Source: Desulfobacteraceae bacterium
Lineage (GTDB): Bacteria; Desulfobacterota; Desulfobacteria; Desulfobacterales; Desulfococcaceae
NCBI GenBank assembly: GCA_011390755.1
Contig: JAABRU010000003.1
Location: forward strand, 1-57,766
DNA length: 57,766 nucleotides
Direction of reading: 5' to 3'
Shown here: piece by piece, positions 43,964 through 52,054 of the stretch
Layout: each line of letters starts with the position of its first letter
Numbering within the stretch: position 1 is the first letter of the stretch
Program-made: the position numbers and the translations under genes
Notes under the pieces: model-generated
What the model was told of the DNA's origin: nothing
Seen by the model: only the letters and a program-made list of their open reading frames with translations
Databases searched by the model: none

Positions 43964-44363
43964 GTTTTTCTCCGTAAAGCACCTTTTTCACATACTTATT
44001 ATGCAGATACAGAAAATCCTCATAAGATTTTCTGCCCCGGATTTCAAATGCTTTGCGGAAGGCGGAAGACCTGTCAAATATCAGTTTGCCGTCTCTGCGA
44101 ACATGATATTTGATCAGTTCACCTGCCCGGTTCAGCACAAGCACATCTGCCGGACATTCCAGAGCATTTTCAAGTTCACTCATAAATGAAAGCAGTGAAA
44201 ATGACTGCGGATCTGTCTCATTCAGCAGCACAGCCACATCAACATCATTGGCTTTTTCTGTTCCGCTTTTTGCAGCAGACCCGAAAATATAGGCTGCCAT
44301 GACTGCGGACTGCCGGGAACATGCCGAGTAAACAATACGGCAGATTTCACGGAAAGGTTTCAT
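43956..44363 (-). CDS. mntA: MntA nucleotidyltransferase antitoxin (135 aa)
   Basis: The MNT motif IFGSAAKSGTEKANDVDVAVLL contains Gly28-Ser29 and the metal ligands Asp40 and Asp42. The length and the pairing with a HepT gene in the order mntA-hepT fit a type VII toxin-antitoxin module in which MntA AMPylates the toxin. GGAGAAAAC precedes the ATG. The C-terminal region carries YEDFLYLHNKYVKKV. It appears intact. Confidence 0.9.
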   Translation of the reverse strand: MKPFREICRIVYSACSRQSAVMAAYIFGSAAKSGTEKANDVDVAVLLNETDPQSFSLLSFMSELENALECPADVLVLNRAGELIKYHVRRDGKLIFDRSSAFRKAFEIRGRKSYEDFLYLHNKYVKKVLYGEKHD

Positions 44364-44394
44364 TGTTTTCTCCTTTCATAAAATCCTTTATAAA

Positions 44395-44877
44395 TTATAC
44401 ATCTTCTGCCAACTGATCCAAAAATGCCGCAAACTTTTCCAGATCAGACTGAACTGTCCGGAAACATTCCTGCAACTGCTGTGCAAGTTCCTGCAAACGG
44501 GATGATTTCAGATTAAATGTATACACATTCCGCACCACATGACGGAATGCCCTGTATTCATCCAGACAATGCCGGGTTTCCCTAGTGATGACCGGAGGAC
44601 GGACAGAATGTATTTCTGCTGACATCTGCAACAGCAGAGACTGATGCCAGTTTGAACCGGAAGGTATGCTTTTTTCCACAGTCCTGGCAATATCTTCCAG
44701 TATCCGTTCCACACCTGTGTAAAAACTGTGAAGATTCAGAGCCACTCCATCCAGATAACCGTCATCACTGTTCTGCAGGGCTTTTTTCATAAGAAACTCG
44801 GTTCTGCTGACAACCTGTTCCAAATCCGGAAAGGTCTGGGATATGCGTCCGCCCAGCGCGCTGTAATCTGTGTTCAT
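44395..44877 (-). CDS. HEPN-like ribonuclease toxin of a second nucleotidyltransferase pair (160 aa)
   Basis: A helical protein opening with SALGGRISQTFPDLEQVVSR and carrying LNLHSFYTGVERILEDIARTV and EYRAFRHVVRNVYTFNL. The RHVVRNVY block (residues 112-119) is the presumed RNase motif of this HepT-like branch. It is paired with the overlapping nucleotidyltransferase gene at 44874-45242 (four-base overlap). The order NTase > HEPN matches the other pair, but the sequences are distinct subfamilies. It appears intact. Confidence 0.85.
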   Translation of the reverse strand: MNTDYSALGGRISQTFPDLEQVVSRTEFLMKKALQNSDDGYLDGVALNLHSFYTGVERILEDIARTVEKSIPSGSNWHQSLLLQMSAEIHSVRPPVITRETRHCLDEYRAFRHVVRNVYTFNLKSSRLQELAQQLQECFRTVQSDLEKFAAFLDQLAEDV

Positions 44878-45242
44878 ATCGCTATTCCCTCCTTTTCAAT
44901 GCGGGTGCGCAAAGATTGTGATGCAAATTCTGTCATAACCAGATCTGTCTGTATGTCTGTATCCAAATCCAGAAGCCTGCTGACTGCCCGGTAATAGCAT
45001 TTTTCATCCAGACCCTGCACAGCCAGATCCACATCGGATTTCATGTGAAAAAGATTTTTCTGTACCAGAGAACCGAAGACAAGCACCTGTTTTGCATGGA
45101 ATTCTTTTTTCAGAACCTGCGCTCCTTTTTCAGCGGTTTCCCATGCCTGCTCATAACGCCGGAGCAACTGTTTTTTCTCATTTTCCATACGGTGCCGCGC
45201 AGTTGCCCGGTATGTTTCCATGTTTTCCGTGCTGATGTTCAT
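44874..45242 (-). CDS. Nucleotidyltransferase-domain antitoxin of the second pair (122 aa)
   Basis: An N-terminal helix rich in charged residues (METYRATARHRMENEKKQLLRRYEQAWETAEKG) is followed by the MNT core VLVFGSLVQKNLFHMKSDVDLAV (Gly57-Ser58, Asp70, Asp72). It belongs to the branch that accompanies HEPN proteins of about 150-160 residues. It would modify or bind the partner toxin. Several N-terminal Met residues are possible starts (45242, 45221, 45185); none has a strong ribosome binding site. Confidence 0.85.
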   Translation of the reverse strand: MNISTENMETYRATARHRMENEKKQLLRRYEQAWETAEKGAQVLKKEFHAKQVLVFGSLVQKNLFHMKSDVDLAVQGLDEKCYYRAVSRLLDLDTDIQTDLVMTEFASQSLRTRIEKEGIAI

Positions 45243-45514
45243 AAACAGCGTCCTGTTCAGATTTTTCCGGAGGAGTGCAAAAATTGCATTTTTGCACCCG
45301 GAACAGTGTTTTTACCCTCCCCCGCCTCCTGCAAGGGAGGGGAGAATTTTTTTCTGTATTATCAAAAAGTTTGACTCGCTCCATTATAGTCTTTTCCTCA
45401 ATTTTTGTCCTTTATGCATGGCTGTGCAAAAAACCGCTTACGCTTAATTTCTGCACTCCTCCGCCCGGTCTGCAGAGGACAAAAGTTGGTAAAAGAACTA
45501 TAATTCGGACAAGG
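45243..45514. other. Gene-free spacer with family-B-like hairpin and C/G hairpin
   Basis: GGAGTGCAAAAATTGCATTTTTGCACCCGG (about 45270-45302) resembles the inner hairpin of the family B element without its termini. TACCCTCCCCCGCCTCCTGC and GCAAGGGAGGGG follow. No gene is seen. Confidence 0.5.
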
Positions 45515-46486
45515 TTACATCTGCTGCTCCCCGTCTGTCCCTTTTTCCCTCCTGTAAGCAGGTGTGAAATACGTGACATCAAAGGTGATTTCCATATCTG
45601 TAATCTTGTCAAGCTGATTCAGGAGTTTGGCATTCACGCCTCCGCCCATGTCGCCCCGTATGGTCAGCACCCAGCGGTCATTTGCCGGACTTCGCTCATG
45701 AAACTGGGGCGTTGAGGGACGGTAAGTGTCTCCGGAAAGCACGGTGGGGGCTTTGCCGTTGATCGCGGCAATCACATTGGACATCACTGATTCCAGATTC
45801 CAGAACCGCATGGCAAGCGGATTTGTGTCCCATTTGCTGAACCGGACAAGGGAGCTTCCCTCCTGTTTCAGATTGATTCTGACCCGTTCATCTGCTCCGA
45901 TGCTCAGGCTTCTGCCTGTGATATTGATGGTCACACCGTTCTGCTCTGAGGGTTTGTCACCGTTCCAAGACAGGAGAATTCCTCTTGCATAGGGATTGTG
46001 AAGCGGATTGGAAAAATTTGCATTCAGTGAGGTGCTGAAGGCAAACTCCAGTTTTTTTGCATTGATTCTGGGATCAAACAGACAATGACTCTGGAGAAAT
46101 GCCAGCCATGCCCCATCTGAAACCGGCTGGGAAGCAGAAGGATTTCCGTTTGCATCCAACTGGATTTCAAATATGCTCTGGACAGGGTCAATGTTTCCTT
46201 CCGCATCCTCTATAATATAATTGTGCTGCACAAGAAAATGACGCACCGACAGTTTCATGCTGTCGGTCTGTCTTGCGCCCTGCAGTATCTGCTGTCCGTA
46301 AACATCCTGTTTCAGGCTGTCCAGACAGGTTTTCAGATCCTCGGTACGCCTGGCTTTCATGATGTTTTTCTTAAATCTTTCTCCAAATCCTGACAGGTCA
46401 TTGTGAGGCTCTGACAGACAGGGATTCATGGAAATATTTAACCGTAAGAACCGGTAATTAAAATATTTAATTTGCATTTTCAGCAT
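45515..46486 (-). CDS. Possible C-terminal part of a Tc-toxin A-like protein (up to 323 aa)
   Basis: The frame is closed upstream by a TAA just before 46486. The first part has a helical region (DLKTCLDSLKQDVYGQQILQ). The second half is beta-rich and ends WVLTIRGDMGGGVNAKLLNQ, LDKITDMEITFDVTYFTP. In TcA toxin subunits the extreme C-terminus, which docks to TcB, also ends in a strand-rich segment where 'LLNSLTDVILHLRYT' follows an 'E/W-x-L-x-F' strand, and here LLNQLDKITDMEITFDVTY has the same cadence. The SpvB/RHS gene on the same strand is a natural partner. The missing large N-terminal part and a nearby transposase relic suggest truncation. The functional call is tentative. Confidence 0.4.
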   Translation of the reverse strand: MLKMQIKYFNYRFLRLNISMNPCLSEPHNDLSGFGERFKKNIMKARRTEDLKTCLDSLKQDVYGQQILQGARQTDSMKLSVRHFLVQHNYIIEDAEGNIDPVQSIFEIQLDANGNPSASQPVSDGAWLAFLQSHCLFDPRINAKKLEFAFSTSLNANFSNPLHNPYARGILLSWNGDKPSEQNGVTINITGRSLSIGADERVRINLKQEGSSLVRFSKWDTNPLAMRFWNLESVMSNVIAAINGKAPTVLSGDTYRPSTPQFHERSPANDRWVLTIRGDMGGGVNAKLLNQLDKITDMEITFDVTYFTPAYRREKGTDGEQQM

Positions 46487-46542
46487 ATTTGCTTAATAAT
46501 ACTCCGAAAATCAGAAAATGTAAAGGAGAACGGTTATGAGGT

Positions 46543-46645
46543 TAGGAGTTACGCAGTTGAAATATAATCGACTGTTTTTATTGACTGTCAATTTTTCAGG
46601 CACATAATAAATTCAAGTGGTTAAAATTCAACTGCGTAACTCCTA
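46543..46645. mobile_element. MITE-like element with perfect 19-bp inverted ends
   Basis: TAGGAGTTACGCAGTTGAA (46543-46561) and its exact complement (46627-46645) bound 103 bases. Both ends start with TA, as in the 5409-5592 element, compatible with TA-targeting. It lies upstream of the TcA-like frame, on its 5' side. Confidence 0.85.
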
Positions 46646-46881
46646 TAGACTTTAAGATAATGATTGTCTGAAATCAACATAAATTATCATTGAATTCAAA
46701 TAGTTGAGCAGTAAGATTCTATTTGTGTTTTTTATAAATATATAATTCAGTATTTCAAATAGTTATACATTTACACACTTGTTATCCAAAACAGAACCCT
46801 TTAATATCAAGGTTCCAAAGATTATCTTAAAAACTATAGAGGTTTCATTTTTTCAGGGACAGTATTCTGAGTAAAATATGT

Positions 46882-48085
46882 GTGAAATTAGGATTGCAGA
46901 CTCTTTTTCTGTGGTATCTGATATCACTGATGACCGGAACCCGGAAGCATTCCCCCACTTATGCATCCGGACTTTCCGGTACCGGCATTCCCTCTTCCGG
47001 CAAGTTTCTGTGCGGCAATGACAGAATTACTGTTTACACCATGAATGATCTGCCGGAGAGACAGGCCCGCATATACTCCCGTGTAATAAATGAAACAGAA
47101 GGTCTGCAGTGGAAGGTTTTCATTCTTACTGATGACACCCTTCAGAACCGGAGCGGTCTGAAATCCGGAAATGTGCAGGGATTCAGCCGCGGGCAGGGTT
47201 TGTCATCGGACATCAGTGGACGGATATAATTCTGTTTTTCAATGAAAAACTTATCCCGCTGCCCCCGATTCCGTTTTACACAGGGAAATACTGCAAAACG
47301 GAAAATACAGAACTTCGCATGGGAGACTCATTGAATACATTAACAACCTGAATTTAAAATAATATACCGGCTGCCATGACAGCAGTGATGTTACAGTGCT
47401 GACTGGCAGCGGGTATGACAATAAAAAAATACAGAGAACCGTGCTGAAAAAAAATGGCATTTCATCTGTGTACTGAAAAGCAGCCGCGGAGTGAAATCAG
47501 AAGCAGGGTATGCAGAAAATCCGGAATTATCCGGGGGGGGACGGTATTGCATTGTTTTTCAGAAAAAACAGAAAACCGCCGTGGTCAGCCGTCCGTATTT
47601 TTACGGAAGGTCCGAAAAGAAGGCGGAAGGGGTTCCGCATAAGACATACCGAGATATTTCCCAGAGGTGCGGGAAAAGTCGGAACGGTGTGTTCCGGATT
47701 TAAGAAAAAACGCGACGGATGCCGTAAACATTCTGCATGCAGTGACCTGAAGGTTCTTCCCCGTCAGATTCCCACCGCATACAGACTCCGGTGGAAAACT
47801 GGAATATTTCATAAGCATATCAAAATACACCCCGGATCTGAAGACGTATCCGCAGAATATTTTTCTTCTGCTGTGTCCCATGTCTACCCCGTTTACACGG
47901 CGTATATTCTGCTGCATTCCGGACTTCCCGGAATCGGGGAAGACAGTAACATAATTATTGAAAAACAGGGAAAAGTGAAACGTATTTCGGATAACACAGA
48001 AACTGCCGGTATTATCCATGAGTTAACAAAAATCGGCGGTGCGGACAGATTAAAAAATGAATTAAAATCGGTTCCTGCGGCATAA
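46882..48085 (+). pseudogene. Decayed DDE transposase (IS4/IS701-like), several frameshifts and stops
   Basis: Joined pieces read: NDRITVYTMNDLPERQARIY ... VFILTDDTLQNRSGLKSGNV, then (frame change near 47205) FVIGHQWTDIILFFNEKLIP and LPPIPFYTGKYC, then TVLTGSGYDNKKIQRTVLKK, then (47510 on) IRIRHTEI-like, CSDLKVLPRQIPTAYRLRWK, VSHVYPVYTAYILLHSGLPG, IIHELTKIGGADRLKNELKS. This is the order of an IS4-superfamily transposase. The first catalytic Asp (LTDDT) remains. The second motif reads LTGSGYD, where Asp-Ser-Gly-Tyr-Asp is expected; the Glu of the RWxxExFHK motif is Gly (RWKTGIFHKH). It is dead. The pair GGTTCCAAAGATTATC near 46815 may mark the left side. No intact copy is in the window. Confidence 0.7.
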
Positions 48086-48148
48086 AAACCGTGTAAACCT
48101 TCGTCTGAAAGGACTTAACAGGGTTTTAAGTAAATTTCGGGAAAACTT

Positions 48149-48260
48149 TAAGAGATAGCAACCCGGCTTTCATCTGACTTTTATCATGTAAAGCGGTTCT
48201 GCTTTCCAGGGTTCCCCGCACCGTAAGAGATAGCAACCCGGCTTTCATCTGACTTTTATC
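48149..48260. repeat. 37-bp direct repeat that includes the end of the EEP gene
   Basis: TAAGAGATAGCAACCCGGCT and the next 17 bases (48149-48185) recur exactly at 48224-48260, 75 bases apart. The second copy covers the last codons and stop of the minus-strand phosphohydrolase gene (ATA AAA GTC AGA TGA). Confidence 0.9.
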
Positions 48261-49195
48261 CGGAATTCCGTAACAACCGGCAGATGATCCGAGGCATCCG
48301 AAAAGATAACCCGGTGGGATGCGACCTGCCAGGATGCCGGGCCCAGGATAAAATCAATGGTTTCTCTCGGTTTTTGGGTCGGGAAGGTAAAAGGGCCTTT
48401 CATTTCTCCGGAAAATTTCCCGCTTTCCCAAAATGCCTTCATGGGCGGTTCATGAGGGGCAGCGTTGAAATCACCTGCCAGCAGGGCATCCCGTTCTCCG
48501 ATATAATCCAGAATCTGATGCGCCTGCGCCAGATTGTTTTTCCGACTGTAGGAATCATTGTGCAAAGATCCCAGCAGGACGGTTTTTCCCCCGATTTGAG
48601 CAGAACAGAAAAGTGCGCGCCGGTTGTTTTTGGTCACATAAAAAGGTTGCCGCCCCACCAGCGTAAGATTGCCGACACTTTGCAGTGGAATACGGGAAAT
48701 AATGGCATTCCCGCCCACAATCCGGTAAAAGGGCAGACCGAAATTATAATTTTCTCCAAAGGCCCACATATGCATCCCGCAGCTTTCGGCCAGTTCCGCA
48801 ATCTGATTTACCGGACAGGGGGTGCATTCCCGGATAATCTCGCAAAGGAAAACAATGTCCGGTGCTTCGGCATTTATTATATTGCTCATCTTTCGGAGTC
48901 TTTTGCGCACCTTTTCCGGCGGATCAAAACGGATTCCGCCGTTATGAAAAAATAATTTGGCAACATTCCAGGACATTACTTTCAGAACAATCTCTTTTTC
49001 CGGCTGCTCCGAAGACAGGGGGGGATGCGCTGTTGTGATGACAACAGCATCTTCATTATCCGCCAGCAGCAGACCGTTGATACAGAATAAGAGCAGGGGA
49101 AGCAGCCCGAAAAGAATAGCCGCGCCTCCGCTTATCCACAGCAGTCTGATGATGATTTTTTTTCCGGTTTTCATGCTGCCTTTGTTTTTTATCAT
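48245..49195 (-). CDS. Membrane-anchored endonuclease/exonuclease/phosphatase (EEP)-family protein (316 aa)
   Basis: One N-terminal membrane helix (IIIRLLWISGGAAILFGLLPLLLFCI) is followed by an extracytoplasmic EEP domain: KVMSWNVAKLF, PDIVFLCEI (metal-binding Glu), GGNAIISRIPL, LLGSLHNDSYS, LLAGDFNAAPHEP (catalytic GDFN), and the final DHLPVVTEF (His). Members hydrolyse phosphodiester or phosphomonoester bonds in nucleic acids or phospholipids; the exported topology makes nucleic-acid repair unlikely. The ATG overlaps the TAA of the upstream coiled-coil gene by one base (TAATG), so I use 49195; ATG 49174 is an alternative. Confidence 0.88.
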   Translation of the reverse strand: MIKNKGSMKTGKKIIIRLLWISGGAAILFGLLPLLLFCINGLLLADNEDAVVITTAHPPLSSEQPEKEIVLKVMSWNVAKLFFHNGGIRFDPPEKVRKRLRKMSNIINAEAPDIVFLCEIIRECTPCPVNQIAELAESCGMHMWAFGENYNFGLPFYRIVGGNAIISRIPLQSVGNLTLVGRQPFYVTKNNRRALFCSAQIGGKTVLLGSLHNDSYSRKNNLAQAHQILDYIGERDALLAGDFNAAPHEPPMKAFWESGKFSGEMKGPFTFPTQKPRETIDFILGPASWQVASHRVIFSDASDHLPVVTEFRIKVR

Positions 49196-50145
49196 TATTG
49201 TAAATCCTGTTCCAGGATACTCCCCGGTTCGGGGGTTCCCAGGGGTTTTCTGGAAAGTTTTTTTACCCGGCTTTCCAGTTCTCTCATTTGTTTTTGCACA
49301 GTGCGGATGCTCCGATCTTTTTCATTCAGACTGTTAATAATAAAGTCCATTTCTTTGCGGTATTCCTTATGCTGATTTGCAATGGCAGTATTGAGGGATT
49401 TCCGGTCAATGGTTTCGGAAAGCACTTCCACAATTTCGGACTGCAGGCGGGTGAGTTCTTCTTTCAGAACGGTTAATTCCGCATCGGGCCGGTTGATGCT
49501 GTTTTTCAGTTTCTCGCTTTCTTTCCGGAAAACAAGGAACTGTTCTTTTACACTGTTTAGTTCTTCCCGCATTTTTTCCACGGTTTCCTGCAAAGGGGCA
49601 ATTTTCTGCGCCAGTTCGGAAACGCTGTCGCCGATGCCTTCCATCCGTTTTTCCGCCTGTTTTTCCAGCTGGGCGGTCAGTTCTTTCTGTCTGCTTTCCC
49701 ATGCGTTTTTATCGGCTTTGACGGCAAGCTCTTTTTCCAGCTCCCCCAGTTTTTCATTCAGACCGGCTGCGGTCTGTTCAAAAACCAGAAACCCCTCTTT
49801 CAGCGGTTCTTCTTTTTCGTTGAGATTTTTCTCCATCTCTTCATAACGGGCTGTAAGTTCGGCAAATTTTGCATCCAGCGCATTGGAAACAGACTGAATC
49901 TGTGCGTCGGAGTTTGCCGAGGTTTCTATTTTTTTGCCGATATGGGTATAAAGAGCATACAGGGATACGGCCATAAGAAGCGGCAAAAGAAGGGCCAGCA
50001 GGGTCAGTCTGCGGTTGATTTTTTCCAGACGGTGCATATCGCTCCGAATCTGCCCGCCCTCTCTTGCAGTACGGATAAAGGGAGACGGCATTTCTTCTGC
50101 AGTGTCTTCCATGCCGATTTTAAAACTGGAATTTTTATTTTGCAT
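49195..50145 (-). CDS. Coiled-coil inner-membrane protein (316 aa)
   Basis: An N-terminal cytoplasmic piece (~45 residues) precedes a single membrane helix (LTLLALLLPLLMAVSLYALYT). The rest is a long, highly charged coiled coil (for example RKELTAQLEKQAEKRMEGI and QKQMRELESRVKKLSRKP) ending in a short Pro/Gly tail. No catalytic motif is visible and I cannot name a family. The coupling by TAATG with the EEP-family gene suggests the two products work together at the envelope. A GAAGGATCTGTTGAATA leader gives a moderate ribosome binding site. Confidence 0.8.
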   Translation of the reverse strand: MQNKNSSFKIGMEDTAEEMPSPFIRTAREGGQIRSDMHRLEKINRRLTLLALLLPLLMAVSLYALYTHIGKKIETSANSDAQIQSVSNALDAKFAELTARYEEMEKNLNEKEEPLKEGFLVFEQTAAGLNEKLGELEKELAVKADKNAWESRQKELTAQLEKQAEKRMEGIGDSVSELAQKIAPLQETVEKMREELNSVKEQFLVFRKESEKLKNSINRPDAELTVLKEELTRLQSEIVEVLSETIDRKSLNTAIANQHKEYRKEMDFIINSLNEKDRSIRTVQKQMRELESRVKKLSRKPLGTPEPGSILEQDLQ

Positions 50146-50157
50146 TATTCAACAGAT

Positions 50158-50352
50158 CCTTCATATAAACGGCCATGATATGCATTCACAGCGAAGCATG
50201 AAAGTTTCAGCCCGTTCCCGGGCTCCGGCAGTGTGTGAGGCAGAGCCTCACCCTATGCGTTCCAGGGCAGAGCCCGGGAACGGGTCAGATTTTTGTACGG
50301 GACGCGGAGCGTCCCGCAGGTGTTCCCGCGCGGAGCGTGGGAACGAGGTGTC
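50158..50352. repeat. Composite palindromic repeat, family E copy
   Basis: CATATAAACGGCCATGATATGCATTCACAGCGAAGCATGAAAG is followed by CCCGTTCCCGGGCTC, GGCAGAGCCTCACCC, GCCCGGGAACGGG and GGACGCGGAGCGTCCCGCA blocks, each a stem. The GCGGAGCGTCCCGC and GTGGGAAC blocks also occur near 4960-5000 in inverted orientation. It separates guaA from the coiled-coil gene. Confidence 0.7.
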
Positions 50353-50367
50353 GCATTTCCCCATTCA

Positions 50368-51900
50368 TCATTCCCACTCAATGGTTGCGGGCGGTTTGGA
50401 GCTGATGTCATAGACAACCCGGTTGACCCCTTTGACTTCATTGATAATCCGGTTGGAGATATTGGCCAGCAGATCATGGGGAAGCCGGGCCCAGTCGGCT
50501 GTCATGGCATCTCTGCTGTTGACGGCGCGCACGGCAAGAATGTTTTCATATGTCCGATGATCTCCCATTACCCCGACACTTTTAATGGGCAGTAATACGG
50601 CAAAAGACTGCCAGAGTTTTCGGTAATAGCCGCTTTTCCGGATTTCACCCAGCAGCACCGCATCGGCCTCCCGGAGAATTGCCAGACGTTCGGGGCTGAC
50701 TTCCCCCAGCACACGGATGGCCAGTCCCGGCCCCGGAAAAGGCTGCCGCCATACCAGATTTTCATCCAGGCCCAGCTCTTTCCCCAAAAGCCGCACTTCA
50801 TCTTTAAAAAGATATTTCAGGGGTTCCACCAGTTTCAGTTTCATTTTTTCCGGCAGACCTCCCACATTATGGTGGGATTTGATCACTGCGGTAGGCCCGC
50901 CGAAAGCGGAAACCGATTCGATAATATCCGGATACAGGGTTCCCTGGGCCAGAAATTCGGCATCTCCGATTTTTTGGGCTTCGGCTTCAAAAACATCCAT
51001 GAAAATCCTGCCGATGATTTTCCGTTTCTGTTCCGGATCACTTATGCCTTTGAGTGCGGTCAGGAATTTGTCGGAAGCATCCACAAAACAGATATTGATA
51101 TCCAGATGCTGCCGCAGTCTCTGCTCCAGCTGTGCGGCCTCATTTTTGCGCAGCAGGCCGTTGTCCACAAATATGCAGGTCAGATTGTGCCCCACGGCTT
51201 TGTGAATCAGCAGGGCCGTTACCGAAGAATCCACCCCTCCGCTGAGTCCGAGGATGATTTTTTTGCTTCCTACACTTTCCCTCACCTTTGCAATGGCTTC
51301 TTTGGCAAAGGATTTCATGGTCCAGGAAGGAATGCAGCCGCAGATATGGAAAAGAAAATTTTTCAGCATATCCTTACCTTCCGGCGTGTGTTCCACTTCC
51401 GGATGAAACTGCAGTCCGTAGTATTTTTCCGATGCATTGCTGACCGCCGCAATGGATGTATTTTCTGTGGAGGCCGTAATTTCAAATCCTTCGGGCAGGG
51501 CGGCCACAGAATCCCCGTGACTCATCCAGCACTGCAGCCGTTTTTTTTCTATTCCCTGAAACAGTCCCCCGTTTTTCCGGACATCCAGTTTTGCAAATCC
51601 GTATTCCCGCTTTCCGGCACTTTGCACATCCCCGCCCAGACTGTGTATCATAAACTGCATTCCGTAGCAGATGCCCAGAACCGGAATTCCCAGTTTCAGG
51701 ATTCCGGCATCTGTTTTGGGGCTGTTTTTTTCATAAATACTGGAAGGACCGCCCGAAAGAATAATGCCTTCGGGATTCATGGCCTGAATTTCCGCGGGGG
51801 AAAGCGCGGGCGGCACAATCCGGCAGTAAACATGGTTTTCCCTGACCCGCCGGGCAATAAGCTGGTTATATTGGGAACCGAAATCAATAATCACTATCAT
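50368..51900 (-). CDS. guaA: GMP synthase, glutamine-hydrolysing (510 aa)
   Basis: A class I glutamine amidotransferase domain ([29 protein letters not shown], nucleophile Cys78 in LGICYGMQ, and [13 protein letters not shown] with His/Glu) is fused to the PP-loop ATP pyrophosphatase domain ([16 protein letters not shown]) and the GuaA dimerisation domain that ends [17 protein letters not shown]. It converts XMP to GMP with ATP and glutamine. I use ATG 51900 ([10 protein letters not shown]), with GGAG at about 12 bases upstream; the frame extension to 51924 adds MKCRRNSP, which is not part of the family. No guaB is nearby. Confidence 0.97.
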   Translation of the reverse strand: MIVIIDFGSQYNQLIARRVRENHVYCRIVPPALSPAEIQAMNPEGIILSGGPSSIYEKNSPKTDAGILKLGIPVLGICYGMQFMIHSLGGDVQSAGKREYGFAKLDVRKNGGLFQGIEKKRLQCWMSHGDSVAALPEGFEITASTENTSIAAVSNASEKYYGLQFHPEVEHTPEGKDMLKNFLFHICGCIPSWTMKSFAKEAIAKVRESVGSKKIILGLSGGVDSSVTALLIHKAVGHNLTCIFVDNGLLRKNEAAQLEQRLRQHLDINICFVDASDKFLTALKGISDPEQKRKIIGRIFMDVFEAEAQKIGDAEFLAQGTLYPDIIESVSAFGGPTAVIKSHHNVGGLPEKMKLKLVEPLKYLFKDEVRLLGKELGLDENLVWRQPFPGPGLAIRVLGEVSPERLAILREADAVLLGEIRKSGYYRKLWQSFAVLLPIKSVGVMGDHRTYENILAVRAVNSRDAMTADWARLPHDLLANISNRIINEVKGVNRVVYDISSKPPATIEWE

Positions 51901-52054
51901 AGGACTGTTTCTCCTGCATTTCAAAATATTGCATCATATGCAGGAAAGTTCCTGCACCTGCTGTTTTCCGGAAAAATATGAACCGGCCTGCTGTCTTACT
52001 TAATATGAATCCTCCCCTTTTTCAAGTCGTTTTCGGAAATCGGGCCGGATATTA

